Assembly (NCBI GenBank): GCA_016786485.1
Contig: JAEUWD010000048.1
Coordinates: 1-64,000, forward strand
Direction: 5' to 3'
DNA length: 64,000 nucleotides
Source: Bacteriovoracaceae bacterium
GTDB lineage: Bacteria > Bdellovibrionota > Bacteriovoracia > Bacteriovoracales > Bacteriovoracaceae
In this document: in pieces, positions 28,801 to 36,168 of the stretch
How the letters are laid out: each line of letters opens with the position of its first letter
Numbering within the stretch: the first letter of the stretch is position 1
The notes under the pieces: generated by a model
Seen by the model: only the letters and a program-made list of their open reading frames with translations
Told to the model about the DNA's origin: nothing
The model's database searches: none
Position numbers and translations under genes: made by a program

Positions 28801-30762
28801 TCTGGCTTAGCAGGTTTTGCTGCCAACGCTTCGGGCACTCGTCAAAATGCGACGGCCGTAACGGTTTCACTTTATGATACTTATCAAAACTTAACCACAG
28901 ATGCTGCGGTCACTGCTGCGACTTTAGGTTTTACTCGTTTAAGTGGTTACACCAATACAGGCACCTTACAAGCAGCAACGACTGACGGCGGAGGCTTAGC
29001 AAACATCCCAGGCATTACTTTAAATTTTGCAGCCGCTTCTCAACGAACGCTCTATGACTTTAGTTACAAAGTAAAACAAGATATCGAATTAACCGCTTCC
29101 CATGCCTCTGTTACAAACGGAACGACGGTACCAGCAACACTTTCATGGAATTTAGTTGCTCAAACTGTTAATAGTTATGCCTTCAATTGGACAACAGCAT
29201 CACCAGCAAATGTCGGTGACTTACTCGCGGCTGAACTCACAGCTTATGATGGTGGCGGAAATATTATTAGCGATGTTGGAGATCAAGCCACACTAAACTC
29301 AATTAGTTTCAGTCATTTGGTTAACGCCTCACTAAACGCACCACTCGGTGCTGCGGCACAAGCTCCTTGCGGTAATACGGGCTGTACACAAAGTTACACC
29401 TTTACGGCCGGTGTGGCACCTGTAGCTAGTTATCAATTTTTTAATGACGGGGCCGTTAATACAACTTGGGTACGTGTCACCGATACAACCAATAGTATTA
29501 ATCGAGATATTCAAAATGCTATGACCTTAAATCCTATCGTTACTAATCGAATTATTTTTGCCAATCCACCTGAAAGCATCACTGGAACTGCTCAAAACGT
29601 AACGATGCAGGCGCAAGATGTTTACGGAAATCTCGATGTAAACTATGCCGGAACAATCACAGTAGATGCCACTGGTTCTGCGACAGTCGATGCAGTACCT
29701 AGTTCTAATAGTGTTACTTTTGCTGGAGGAAATGCCACTTTCTCAATCAATGATGCCGTCCGTGAAACAGTGACGATGAGTTTATCTAGTTGTGGTGTAA
29801 TTCCAGATTGTACTGATACTGAAGATATTATCTTCACCGGTCCCGCACATACTCTTGTCTACTTAACTTCACCAGTTGCTAACGTCGTTGTGAATACCAA
29901 TTTTTCAACTACGCCAACGGTTGAGGTTCGTGATAGTACTGGAACCAGAGTGTGGGCAGATGCTGCTACAAATATTACCTTGACCGCATTCAGTGGCGCT
30001 GGTTGTGCGGGAGCACCGCTTGGCTCACTTGCCAATAATACGGGTACTGTTACTGCAGGACAAAGAGCTTTCCCGACACTTCGTCATAGTGCCGGCGAAG
30101 CTATCTATATCCGCGCCTCAGGTGCAACTGTCGATGCCTGCGCAGGACCAACCACCGTTTACGATGCTTTAGTTACAACAAGTATTCCAGCCTCAGTCAT
30201 CCAAAACACTGTGAGCCGTATTGAAGTTCAAGGTGGGGTTCCTCCTCTAACAGGATCTATTTTTGTTAACAACTCAGGTGCCTCATTATCGGCCGCTGCT
30301 GGTTACACCGGCGGATTATGTCCGGCCAATCGTCGCTGCTGGGATTATACAGCGGGCTTAACTCAAGGTACGACCGATACATTCCGTGTTACTGATAGTG
30401 GTGCTTCGATGGATAACGATAATATCAATATTAACGGTGTTGATTTAGCTAATACTGGTGACCCTGTCGCTTACGGCCCACAAACCATCGATACTGCACA
30501 GAACTACTTCATTACAAACAATGGCAATATCGCGTCCGGTATCTTGAATGTTTCTTGGACTAATAATGCGATGTGGACCAAAACATTTGATAGCTGCAAC
30601 GGCGCAAGCATCGCTGGTGGTGGTGGTACATGCCAAATTACTATTCAATTTAATGCTGGAACTGGTGGTGGTGGTTCTGGAGCCTATGGCCCAGAAGTCT
30701 TAACGGTTACTGGTGCCACAGATGGCTCAATTACGCTTAACTTAACGGGAAGTATTCCATAG
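19804..30762 (+). CDS. Giant surface lipoprotein of alternating Ig-like domains
   Basis: From ATG 19804 the product is about 3652 residues; the open frame extends upstream to 19735, but MWFIFNTFKKYLNGILVISFLAAC is a proper lipoprotein signal with lipidated Cys24, so I use this start although it has no obvious ribosome site. Ser at +2 suggests outer-membrane sorting. The rest is almost wholly Ig-like modules rich in Thr, Ala, Asn and Gly. Two module types alternate: one containing a V.L.D.YGN signature and one containing an AG....T..A.D..GN signature, together 230-280 residues. The last ~170 residues resemble an ASH/choice-of-anchor domain (FDSCNGASIAGGGGTCQITIQF). Such proteins usually act as adhesins or surface fibres; a role in prey or surface contact is only inference. 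No enzyme motif is seen. Confidence 0.8.
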   Translation: MWFIFNTFKKYLNGILVISFLAACSVSTDKLGNSVDNMTVGMVSGDGQFAPLNSTFTSPIVVQVVKPVGYPGSIEGLPVFFTFDAISIAGTFSSSIAYTDANGFAQVTVSSLNQPGVMQITASLPLANGDITTNFTLFVSGNAEDWEIIPSTLTPVAGVPFTLTIRALLNTSLPDPDFDGPKDLIFTTTAGNSPDGTPITLPANGLYNFTDGVIDTPLTVIFHDSSESALNTFTISIDGSGLGLTVSSPIQVMDDAVTEVRVVDSNSCAANAIGNINYQVPAPQILYSYYYDQWGNCVSSANVDWTTSFLATQATIDPPTTGQPSVIYTPIQAGTTGTVSITDGTFSDSTGTITNVTGTAAYFVIIGLNSLGNYTINPGVNSIAQVEARDIFGNLASSYSGTHSLTWTTNATAPNAPAALGLPANLPVTPTNGNYQFINGVLTSPNPLFRPYDSNETPTLTVYDGASCGTSVCGTTTPITVNDAALTYALVRSSANGLGGDPATFNAPALTPNADQSFALYCATYDTYGNYLQDDATADWGVAGVITAPDISPGLVNQSNVTYAARVAGIGSVYCDVDGVVNGLGIADSTGNFNVVPGAPKSFRINGGTGEGLPFTVTAGNIWSATVRTYDLDNNLCTNYTNAAHAVTTSYLGSTAVFPAYPSEITPTHTSALIDNTATNSKSMSLNIVGGVATLSNMKLINDTENLDEPTLIVQDNAAVLTSGVSGIISVNQNILSQISIRTAANNAGIMASGLATTTDTPINLFSAGYDSSGNYIGDQNTDWTFVAPSGNCSVGDISGNPVPVTNTVGIIYDPDLVGNCNITARHGSGVLDNTGNITATNGVKNNFEVKLAGSVTTVGAGDFLTVVVTARDADGNRVTNYTPVTTYSFTTSAVNSPEGVAPIVPGLVAGDFALGQAIIPLLQVFNTAATFTMTATETVGGTTTGTSVPITVTPKTLDHYATLTPTGPYVADGASPFSVTVQSRDQYGNPTTLGIGANINLTPVWLADEPVVGTIGGGTGLTFGPGSSKVMSGLTYRVGHQVAIVATDTGTKTTPVAYRTPITFTPVAATINNYQLTSFSTTTPTAGGAFNGRFVAKDIAGNTITGIDALMGTYNFSVTSGATASAYGNTPTHHSGTIPFTAGTSNTVNFTFYNEQTVTAASFVVNDGAGHTGTSTNDINVQENILNHYNNVTSTPFPIDADGIDTFQAVVTARDLYGNIVTGDASINLGVNHISPVVIPGNLGGSTTTINMTSGTTTINNLTYDVVGTMELTATGGATVPMTAARSVDYIFGTVPGNIDHYQITFTGPPAGGPATAGTPFTFTITAKDAVNNTVTTEDAVLNGRNFTWGGLNVSPEGMNPSPLTAQTYAFTAGVATASVTFTKAEVLAIGALTVTDNIGIVGANTAPFTIQANTATHIVFLGANSGTADATTTYSVTIESRDAYGNLRATGNAADSNLTIRAERVTGVANVDTFGGTITGVNLQASASVTRSNLTYQVAHTTRFDFTTAPSITINDTLSTTVTWAMNQATVASYTLEPATPGSINAGVPTNILLTAFDGGGNIILAEDAVLGTLNFNFTTSADCDAPLGAPWIAANNDPANGTKTFVNGVATLPYTFFNIAATCGTAGDIQVTDTTNAIGPVSNTTIFTVLPGVAHHFGTVAAGFGPVPQANNTRQNTTQVTVTLYDEYGNPKNDSTINGNILTFDKTAGALNNGTLFACEPADGDGCLDGDRKSITNVILDFTGTATQTIYDFSYTVGHTIELFATSGAVLTASADSADLPWQIVATTINSYSISRTAPSVTAGVPIAWTVTAYDAAANPLTGAVAEAVLEGLQHRVIDNSGTFALNGPETGTFSSPFANLDWNPATGTATVNLTFYHATNDVQVGYLRFEDNQGVPITAANIIGNNMDVLPAAANHFHTYATGFAAVNADTARNNGTDVRIDLQDAYGNLTTGPAAVQVQPRFVAAPLFAAGDGVNVGTLTASTTDGGGVVNVTTMSLNFSATSQITLYDFGYNVMHTMELRAWAGAVDTAAADSANINWNLVATNVASYRLEPLSPTGTAGTPTDWVVRAFDPALNPMSGATNKAFLDSPGVLYSIVNLAGTNMNGPEAGVVSLPNLASLNFNAAFGTAQFTGADRPIFYNKANDVQAGYLRLTNNQNAFVYTITAAEAMTINNAAGNHFHITQAGFPANASNTPITTTSITVALQDVYGNPATDGSIAGNLLTFVRAQGYGASLGTMTGCPPTAGDGCLAGARQNITAMSLDFNASTTQVIHDLQYSVAHNTRITATQGAVTTAVGDNVEQEWNPVAATIASCTLTVDTTVHPTSTELAGNPMTWRIVVRDLAGNDMVDGLPTSDNRTFLNTQNFRIRNVTAIGNFNGPESGASNLATTANTLGSALNSGSGFDGLTGSASLTGAQRPIAYSDTYNIPLNSIRVQINGTNFCNNSTTMAIDPNISNHFHTDATAGFPATATAAGTAQLATQVNVRLHDLYGNLRSDPAITAASVSFAKVSGYSTVNGTLQGCGPGQGGNACGVARANIPGMTLDFSAANTVSIYDLNYNVADTIEVIVTNGGVTTSALQAADLAWNPTTATINSYTVARSSAATQVAGTATSWTLTALDGAGNAMSGAANKTMLDAVSFNVTDRSNAGAGGFLNGPESGTFSYTAGPLVWVSGSGTAPVSVTAYNAANDIIAGDLRFTGAAISVDNTDTVDITYAAANHFHTTSAGFTGTDTANGAAKTATSVQIDLQDIYGNASRTATAVTLAPVYLAAPLFAAGHGTNLGTLTAATSDGGGTANVTGINLDFNAASSYTLYDLGYNVSHNIELRATAGAILTATAAASDLVWTVPSPVNVASYTMTPNLATGTAGTATNWTVRAFDPAGNIMSGANNAAGLNALTYTYSDISNGGAGGFMNAPNATQTVKVAGSNLLPGGTTATTTWSAVTGTAPIQFTFYNVANDVQASYLRVSDGTISYNNAGANIMTINGAAGDHFEFSGLAGFAANASGTRQNATAVTVSLYDTYQNLTTDAAVTAATLGFTRLSGYTNTGTLQAATTDGGGLANIPGITLNFAAASQRTLYDFSYKVKQDIELTASHASVTNGTTVPATLSWNLVAQTVNSYAFNWTTASPANVGDLLAAELTAYDGGGNIISDVGDQATLNSISFSHLVNASLNAPLGAAAQAPCGNTGCTQSYTFTAGVAPVASYQFFNDGAVNTTWVRVTDTTNSINRDIQNAMTLNPIVTNRIIFANPPESITGTAQNVTMQAQDVYGNLDVNYAGTITVDATGSATVDAVPSSNSVTFAGGNATFSINDAVRETVTMSLSSCGVIPDCTDTEDIIFTGPAHTLVYLTSPVANVVVNTNFSTTPTVEVRDSTGTRVWADAATNITLTAFSGAGCAGAPLGSLANNTGTVTAGQRAFPTLRHSAGEAIYIRASGATVDACAGPTTVYDALVTTSIPASVIQNTVSRIEVQGGVPPLTGSIFVNNSGASLSAAAGYTGGLCPANRRCWDYTAGLTQGTTDTFRVTDSGASMDNDNININGVDLANTGDPVAYGPQTIDTAQNYFITNNGNIASGILNVSWTNNAMWTKTFDSCNGASIAGGGGTCQITIQFNAGTGGGGSGAYGPEVLTVTGATDGSITLNLTGSIP
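22675..29160 (+). repeat. Nine two-domain coding repeats in the giant lipoprotein gene
   Basis: A His-containing start (HY/HI/HF/HFH) followed by a ..D.YGN module recurs at about 22681, 23368, 24058, 24778, 25561, 26352, 27190, 27976 and 28789. Spacing is about 690 bases for the first units and 780-840 for the later ones. The later five are most alike (ANHFHT..AGF, YN.AND.QA..LR). They are diverged at DNA level rather than exact tandem repeats. More diverged units lie at 20.5-22.6 kb. Confidence 0.75.
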
Positions 30763-30770
30763 AGGTTAGT

Positions 30771-31589
30771 ATGAAGTTTATCTTATTATTCTTACTTCCA
30801 ATTTTCACTCTGCACGCTGCCGATATGGAAATGTGTTTGACTCAAGCCGAAGACTTTAAAAATAAAAATGGTATTGAAGCTGAATGTTTTTCACTGGTCA
30901 AAGCCGCGGCACAATCAGAACAAAAAAGTTCAAGTCAAAAAATCCAAGCTTTTGCTTATAAGAATTTCCTTTTTGCTGAAAACCAAGGACAGAGACTTGT
31001 CATTGCTGGTGACAAAACTAATCTTGGAGAAATTCACTCGATTAAAATTTCACAAAACGAAAAATGGTTGGCAGTAATCCAAAACAACGCTGATAAAAAA
31101 GAAATTTTAGTTTTCCCTACAAATCGTAACGGAAACATAGCCCCTTATAAAGTTTACGCTGGAGATGAATTTCAAAACATTATCGACTTGGCCTTCCACG
31201 AAAGTTTAGCTGAAATCTATTTTCTCGATGGTAAAACCTATGACGTTTTCGCGGTTAGCGAAGATAGCGATTCACGCATGTTAATTGACAGTCAAAAACC
31301 GATTAAACTTCGAAGTTACGACAAAAATGATCTCATGGTAAAAAAACCCTCACAGATCGAACTTACCAACGAAAGTCTTTTAGTCTTTGATGAGAACGAA
31401 CAAAAACTAGGCATCATTCCTATTGATAAAAATCTTGAAAAACATGTTCAAAATATTTTAGCGCCAGGACTTAAAAATAACGTGGCCAAAATCCGTCTAC
31501 GTGACAATCAAACACTTGATGTGTTCACTCAAGATGAGACTGAGAAGGCCCAAATCGAGCTAGAAAGGACTAAAGCTAAATCAGAATAA
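30771..31589 (+). CDS. Secreted protein of unknown function, possible beta-propeller
   Basis: The 272-residue protein has a clear signal peptide (MKFILLFLLPIFTLHAAD). The mature part repeats short beta segments such as HSIKISQNEKWLAVIQ, EILVFP, IIDLAFHESLAEIYFLDG, similar in rhythm to WD40/NHL-type propellers, and ends in a charged helix. An AGAGG site precedes the ATG by 5 bases. It starts 8 bases after the giant lipoprotein gene and is probably co-transcribed, so it may help export or assemble that protein; this is inferred from position only. Confidence 0.65.
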   Translation: MKFILLFLLPIFTLHAADMEMCLTQAEDFKNKNGIEAECFSLVKAAAQSEQKSSSQKIQAFAYKNFLFAENQGQRLVIAGDKTNLGEIHSIKISQNEKWLAVIQNNADKKEILVFPTNRNGNIAPYKVYAGDEFQNIIDLAFHESLAEIYFLDGKTYDVFAVSEDSDSRMLIDSQKPIKLRSYDKNDLMVKKPSQIELTNESLLVFDENEQKLGIIPIDKNLEKHVQNILAPGLKNNVAKIRLRDNQTLDVFTQDETEKAQIELERTKAKSE

Positions 31590-31675
31590 GTGTCTCATAA
31601 AGCTTCCAGGCGGCAATCTTTACCTAAACCCAATTCCACATTCATTCTCCAACTGTTTTTCGACGTAAAGCTGTT

Positions 31676-32836
31676 ATGCAAGCGAAAATACTCATTATTT
31701 CAGCTCTTTTTTCTTTCACAGCTTTAGGTGTTCAACCTGATCTCAAAAGCATCATGGCTCAAGCAGAGCAATTAGAAGCACAAGGTAGCAGTGTTGATAA
31801 AGCTTTTGTACAGAATCTAAAACAAACCGTTTTACAAGTTGAAGCTGAAATCGATTTCCTGAACCAAAATGATCCAAATAAACTTACATCTGAAATCAAG
31901 AAACAGATCAGTGACCTGACTTTAAATGCAAAAAATAATAAATACAAAACTCTGCATCCTTTATTTCAAAAACTAGAAACAGAAGAACCAAAAACTTCTA
32001 ATCACTTACCGCAATTAAAATCAGCAATTTTAATTATTAATAAATCGACACTTAAAACAGACATTAAAGAAACGCTGAACGCTAAAATTCTCTATACTAT
32101 TCAGCTTTATCAACGTTTAGAAAAATCTGAATTCCTTGACCGTGAACTAAAGCAATTACTGACCAGTATTGAACAACAAAAAACTGAATTAGAAAAAAGA
32201 CTTGCACCAAAGGCCGTAATCATCACTCAAGACTATAGCTTATTTGGTACCGCCATCGCTTTATGCTTTATGCTGGTCGGTTTAGTGAGAAAACGCGCAC
32301 GTAGAAAATCAGATGAGGTCGCGACTCCGTCTTCTTATGCTTCAATTCTGATGGAAAATAAATCCGCGACGATCTTTGCACAAAGCCAAATTAAATTCTG
32401 GATTGAAGATTTTATCGACGAAGAAAGTTTAAAAAAGAATGTTATTATCAAAAACATCAAAGATAGTCCTCGCTACCAACAAGTCATTCAGAAAATGGTG
32501 GCAGAACCAACGATTCTTGTTGATTCAAAAGGTAATATTTTAAATACCAATGATCAATTTACCAGCGTCTTTGCCGACTTTGCCCCTCTTTGCAAAACTT
32601 GGGATGAATTAACCAATCACAGCTACGCTAATGAGTTTGATCCAGTTACTTCGGCCCGTTACTTCGGTGGTGAAAACTTCGCTCGTTACGGCTTTCGTTT
32701 ATTTGGCGAAAAACAAGAATTTGAAGCTCAATGTTTACCACTTAAAAATGATAACCAAGAAAATGTTTACCTCATTATCTTCAGCGAAATCATTTCAGTG
32801 GCCGCCCAACCAACAACTGCTCAATTAAGTGCTTAA
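31676..32836 (+). CDS. Membrane protein with periplasmic helical domain and PAS-like domain
   Basis: This 386-residue protein starts with a signal or anchor (about residues 1-19), then a long helical, Lys/Glu/Gln-rich periplasmic domain, one membrane helix near residues 187-204 (YSLFGTAIALCFMLVGL) and a basic stop-transfer patch (RKRARRK). The C-terminal part has a PAS-like unit (PTILVDSKGNILNTNDQF, then FGEKQEFEAQCLPLK...YLIIF) but no kinase, cyclase or methyl-accepting output. It could be a sensor that works through a partner. It converges with radA; the ends overlap by four bases. Confidence 0.6.
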   Translation: MQAKILIISALFSFTALGVQPDLKSIMAQAEQLEAQGSSVDKAFVQNLKQTVLQVEAEIDFLNQNDPNKLTSEIKKQISDLTLNAKNNKYKTLHPLFQKLETEEPKTSNHLPQLKSAILIINKSTLKTDIKETLNAKILYTIQLYQRLEKSEFLDRELKQLLTSIEQQKTELEKRLAPKAVIITQDYSLFGTAIALCFMLVGLVRKRARRKSDEVATPSSYASILMENKSATIFAQSQIKFWIEDFIDEESLKKNVIIKNIKDSPRYQQVIQKMVAEPTILVDSKGNILNTNDQFTSVFADFAPLCKTWDELTNHSYANEFDPVTSARYFGGENFARYGFRLFGEKQEFEAQCLPLKNDNQENVYLIIFSEIISVAAQPTTAQLSA

Positions 32837-34191
32837 AACAAATTTTCTTTTAAATCAGTTATTTTCCGAATTACTTGGTATTCTAAATGCCCGCCGATCT
32901 TTTTCTCCATTTGCTTTTTAGGCATAAATAATTTTTTATAATTTAGTTTTTCAATTTCATTTATCCGTCGTTCAATAAATGGCACTGCTCGGACTTCGCC
33001 GGTTAAACCAACTTCACCGAGAAAAACACAAGTATCGCCAATGGCATGTTTATAATACGAACTTAAAAGCGCAGCAATCACCGCCAGGTCGGAATCACGA
33101 CTCTGAAGCTTTATTCCACCAACGACATTGAGATATATATCAGAATAGGAAAGCGGCAATTCAAAATATTTTTCAATTATGGCGACTAACATCGACAAGC
33201 GATTAGCATCAATTCCCTGAGTCGTTCTCCGACCATTTCCATACTTATTTTCCACCACCAAAGCTTGAACTTCCACAAATATCCCGCGTGTTCCCTCCAT
33301 CACACAGGTTAGCGCACGGCCATAACTTTCCCCAAGGGAACTTTCCAAGAAGTACTGTGAAGGATTTTGAATTTGCCTTAAACCTTCCCCGTGCATTTCA
33401 AAAATTCCTACCTCATGACTATTACCAAAACGATTCTTCATCACGCGCAAAAGCCTATATTGATTTTGCTGATCCCCTTCGAAGTAAACGACGGCATCTA
33501 CCATATGCTCCAAAATCTTAGGGCCTGCAATATTACCTTCTTTGGTAATGTGACCAATAATCAAACATGTGAGTTTATTGGCTTTAGCATAATTCATAAG
33601 CTCATAAGTCACTTCGCGAATTTGTGACGCTGTCCCTGGGGCACTCGCGACTTCATGAGAAACCGTGGTTTGGATTGAATCCAAAATCATGAGAATCGGT
33701 TTAATTTTTTTAATTTCTTCCAGTATATTCTGCCAGCTACTGGCATGCAGAATATAAAGATTTTCGATACCCATGCCTAAACGTTTCATACGCCCTGCAA
33801 CCTGTGCTGTTGATTCCTCACCGCTTATATAAAGTACCTTCTGTTCTGGAAATAATTCAGCTACTTTTCCACTGACTTCTAAAAGTAATGTGGATTTGCC
33901 AATACCCGGCTCTCCTCCAATCAGCGTTAATGAACCTTCCACCATACCGCCACCAACCACTCGATCAAATTCCTCAATTCCGGTTTTCATTCTAATTTCT
34001 TGTGTCGTTTCGATTTCACTTAAAGTTTGCGAGCCTAAAATATTCGTCACCTGTCGTGAATGACTATGTTTTAATTTTTCTTCTTCTTGAAAACTATTCC
34101 ATTCTTGGCAATCAGGACATTTCCCCAACCACTTCGGAGATAGATAACCACAAGCTTGACATGCAAATTGAATTTGATTTTTTTTGGCCAT
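32833..34191 (-). CDS. radA: DNA repair protein RadA/Sms
   Basis: The 452-residue RecA-like ATPase helps process branched recombination intermediates. Cysteines 11, 14, 25 and 28 form the N-terminal zinc finger, GGEPGIGKST near residue 91 is Walker A, KNRFG is the RadA-specific motif near residue 250, and the Lon-protease-like C-terminal domain is present. Length is typical. Confidence 0.95.
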   Translation of the reverse strand: MAKKNQIQFACQACGYLSPKWLGKCPDCQEWNSFQEEEKLKHSHSRQVTNILGSQTLSEIETTQEIRMKTGIEEFDRVVGGGMVEGSLTLIGGEPGIGKSTLLLEVSGKVAELFPEQKVLYISGEESTAQVAGRMKRLGMGIENLYILHASSWQNILEEIKKIKPILMILDSIQTTVSHEVASAPGTASQIREVTYELMNYAKANKLTCLIIGHITKEGNIAGPKILEHMVDAVVYFEGDQQNQYRLLRVMKNRFGNSHEVGIFEMHGEGLRQIQNPSQYFLESSLGESYGRALTCVMEGTRGIFVEVQALVVENKYGNGRRTTQGIDANRLSMLVAIIEKYFELPLSYSDIYLNVVGGIKLQSRDSDLAVIAALLSSYYKHAIGDTCVFLGEVGLTGEVRAVPFIERRINEIEKLNYKKLFMPKKQMEKKIGGHLEYQVIRKITDLKENLF

Positions 34192-34255
34192 TTTGCCTCC
34201 ATATATCGGTATGCAATTTGGTAAAAAAAGGGAGCGAGATAAGCCTTGAATATTT

Positions 34256-36154
34256 CTAATCGTTGAGAAGTTTTAAGAACTTTTCTTCCGAAATAATCGG
34301 TATTTTTAGTTCTTGCGCCTTTTTAAATTTGGATGAAGTGCTCTCTGTATCATTGGTAATCACGTAATCCGTCGTACTCGAAACACCGTTTTGAACCGCC
34401 CCGGCTTGGCCTTTAATCATATCTTCAATGTCTGTTCGCTTCATTGAAAGGGTACCGGTAATGCAAAACTTAAGACCTTTAAGTTTTGTACCTTGCTGAA
34501 TTTTTTGGCTGATCGGATTTACGCCAGATTTTAAAAGTGACTTAATTAAATCATATTTGGTCTTGAGTGATTCAACATATTGCTGTGCTGACTTTTCAGC
34601 AAACGAAGCAATTGATTCTAAATCTGAGATTTCGAGTTTTAAAATTTTTTCAACCGTGTCAAATCCTGCTTCCACAATTTTTTGTGACTTACTATAAGCA
34701 CCGCCGCTAATTCCAAGTGCGCTTAAAAAAGTGACCAGATCAATTTCTTTTGATTTTTGAATATTGGCATAAATTTTTTGTGCCAGTTTATCTTTTACTT
34801 TTTCTAGCGTTAATAAGTCTTCCTGATTAATTTCATAGAGTGACTGAATATTTTTGATAACTTTTTTCTGAATCGCTTCCGCAATTCTTTTTTCACTAAA
34901 ATCTTCGATTCCAACTTTCTTGACGAAATTAAGAATTTCATCCAATTTTTTATCTGGGCAATCAGGATTTTTACAAATCAAACGAATATCTTCTTCGTAT
35001 AATTTTTCGCTACAACTTGGACATTTGGATGGCACACTGAATTTTGTTTCTGAGGATTTCACAACTGAGACAAACTTAGGAATAACCTCACCTGAACGAA
35101 TAATCTCGATGATATCCCCTGCTTTTAATTGAAATTGCTTTACCATGCCATAATTATGTAATGTCACGCGCGAGATAACGGCACCACTCAGTTCTGTTGG
35201 TTCCACTTCAGCGACAGGTGTTGCCACTCCATTACGCGAGATTTGCCATGTAATACTATGAATCGTGGTTTGTTTCGCCTCTCCCGCGAATTTGAAGGCC
35301 ATTTTATAACGAGGATGATGGGCGGTTTCTCCTAGTTCTTCGTGCAGCCTTAAATCGTTATAACTAAAAACTAGGCCATCGATAAGGTAATCTCCGTTAC
35401 TCATAAACTCTTGGGCTTCTTTTAGTCTGGCTTCGATGTCTGCTTGCTCTTTATGCAAAGTTATATCTGGAATTTCAAAACCTTGCGATTTTAGCCACTG
35501 AAACTTTTTGACTTCAGTCGAAAATTCGCGCTCCATCCCGACAACGTCAAAAGCTTGAAAGCTTAAGTATTTACAAAGATCATGATTTTCTTTTCGACCC
35601 ACTAAACCCGCCACAATATTTCTTTGTGAATTTGGTTTTTCTAATTTTCTTTTTTCCATTTCTGTCGCAAGATGAAGAAAATTTTCTTCGGTACAATAAA
35701 TTTCGCCACGGACTTCGATCTTTTCGTGTTCGGTATTTAAACTTTGTGGAACTGTTTCTAAGAATAGAATTTTCTGACTAATATTTTCACCCATAACTCC
35801 ATCGCCACGGGTTTTTCCTAATAAGAAATGTCCTTTTTGATAAACAATAGAACAACTCGAACCATCGATTTTAAATGTACTAAGTAGCTCCTTGTTATCC
35901 TGCCAAAAAATAAGATCATCTAGGACATATGTCTTATTTAAACTAAGCATTTTTTTATCGTGCTGAATTTTATTTTCACTGCTAAGAAATGTCCCGACTA
36001 GCTCAAGCACGGGATTTGCTGGATCGATCTGTTTTAGTTCTTCTTCTAGTTTGTCGTATTCAAAATCTGAAATAACCGCATTACCGCTGTAATAAAGTTT
36101 TTTATGTTTGATGATTTCTGTTTCTAATTTTTTTATTTTATCTTGCTTGGCCAT
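34256..36154 (-). CDS. ligA: NAD+-dependent DNA ligase, divergent
   Basis: The 632-residue enzyme seals nicks using NAD+. Visible parts: the NMN-binding Ia domain (YYSGN..ISDFEYDKL), adenylation Lys95 in FKIDG, GKTRGDGVMGE, a four-Cys zinc finger (CPSCSEKLYEEDIRLICKNPDC), helix-hairpin-helix region and a C-terminal BRCT domain (GLKFCITGTLSMKRTDIEDMI). It is about 40 residues shorter than usual, and the motif after Lys is FKIDGSSCS rather than the usual K.DGLA. It could be the only LigA or a diverged second copy; the rest of the genome decides this. Confidence 0.85.
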   Translation of the reverse strand: MAKQDKIKKLETEIIKHKKLYYSGNAVISDFEYDKLEEELKQIDPANPVLELVGTFLSSENKIQHDKKMLSLNKTYVLDDLIFWQDNKELLSTFKIDGSSCSIVYQKGHFLLGKTRGDGVMGENISQKILFLETVPQSLNTEHEKIEVRGEIYCTEENFLHLATEMEKRKLEKPNSQRNIVAGLVGRKENHDLCKYLSFQAFDVVGMEREFSTEVKKFQWLKSQGFEIPDITLHKEQADIEARLKEAQEFMSNGDYLIDGLVFSYNDLRLHEELGETAHHPRYKMAFKFAGEAKQTTIHSITWQISRNGVATPVAEVEPTELSGAVISRVTLHNYGMVKQFQLKAGDIIEIIRSGEVIPKFVSVVKSSETKFSVPSKCPSCSEKLYEEDIRLICKNPDCPDKKLDEILNFVKKVGIEDFSEKRIAEAIQKKVIKNIQSLYEINQEDLLTLEKVKDKLAQKIYANIQKSKEIDLVTFLSALGISGGAYSKSQKIVEAGFDTVEKILKLEISDLESIASFAEKSAQQYVESLKTKYDLIKSLLKSGVNPISQKIQQGTKLKGLKFCITGTLSMKRTDIEDMIKGQAGAVQNGVSSTTDYVITNDTESTSSKFKKAQELKIPIISEEKFLKLLND

Positions 36155-36168
36155 GCTCAGTTAATTTA

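Noticed and set aside
22675-29160. CRISPR or short tandem DNA repeats
   Set aside because: Repeats here are large, diverged protein-domain repeats in one open frame; there are no short direct repeats with regular spacers.
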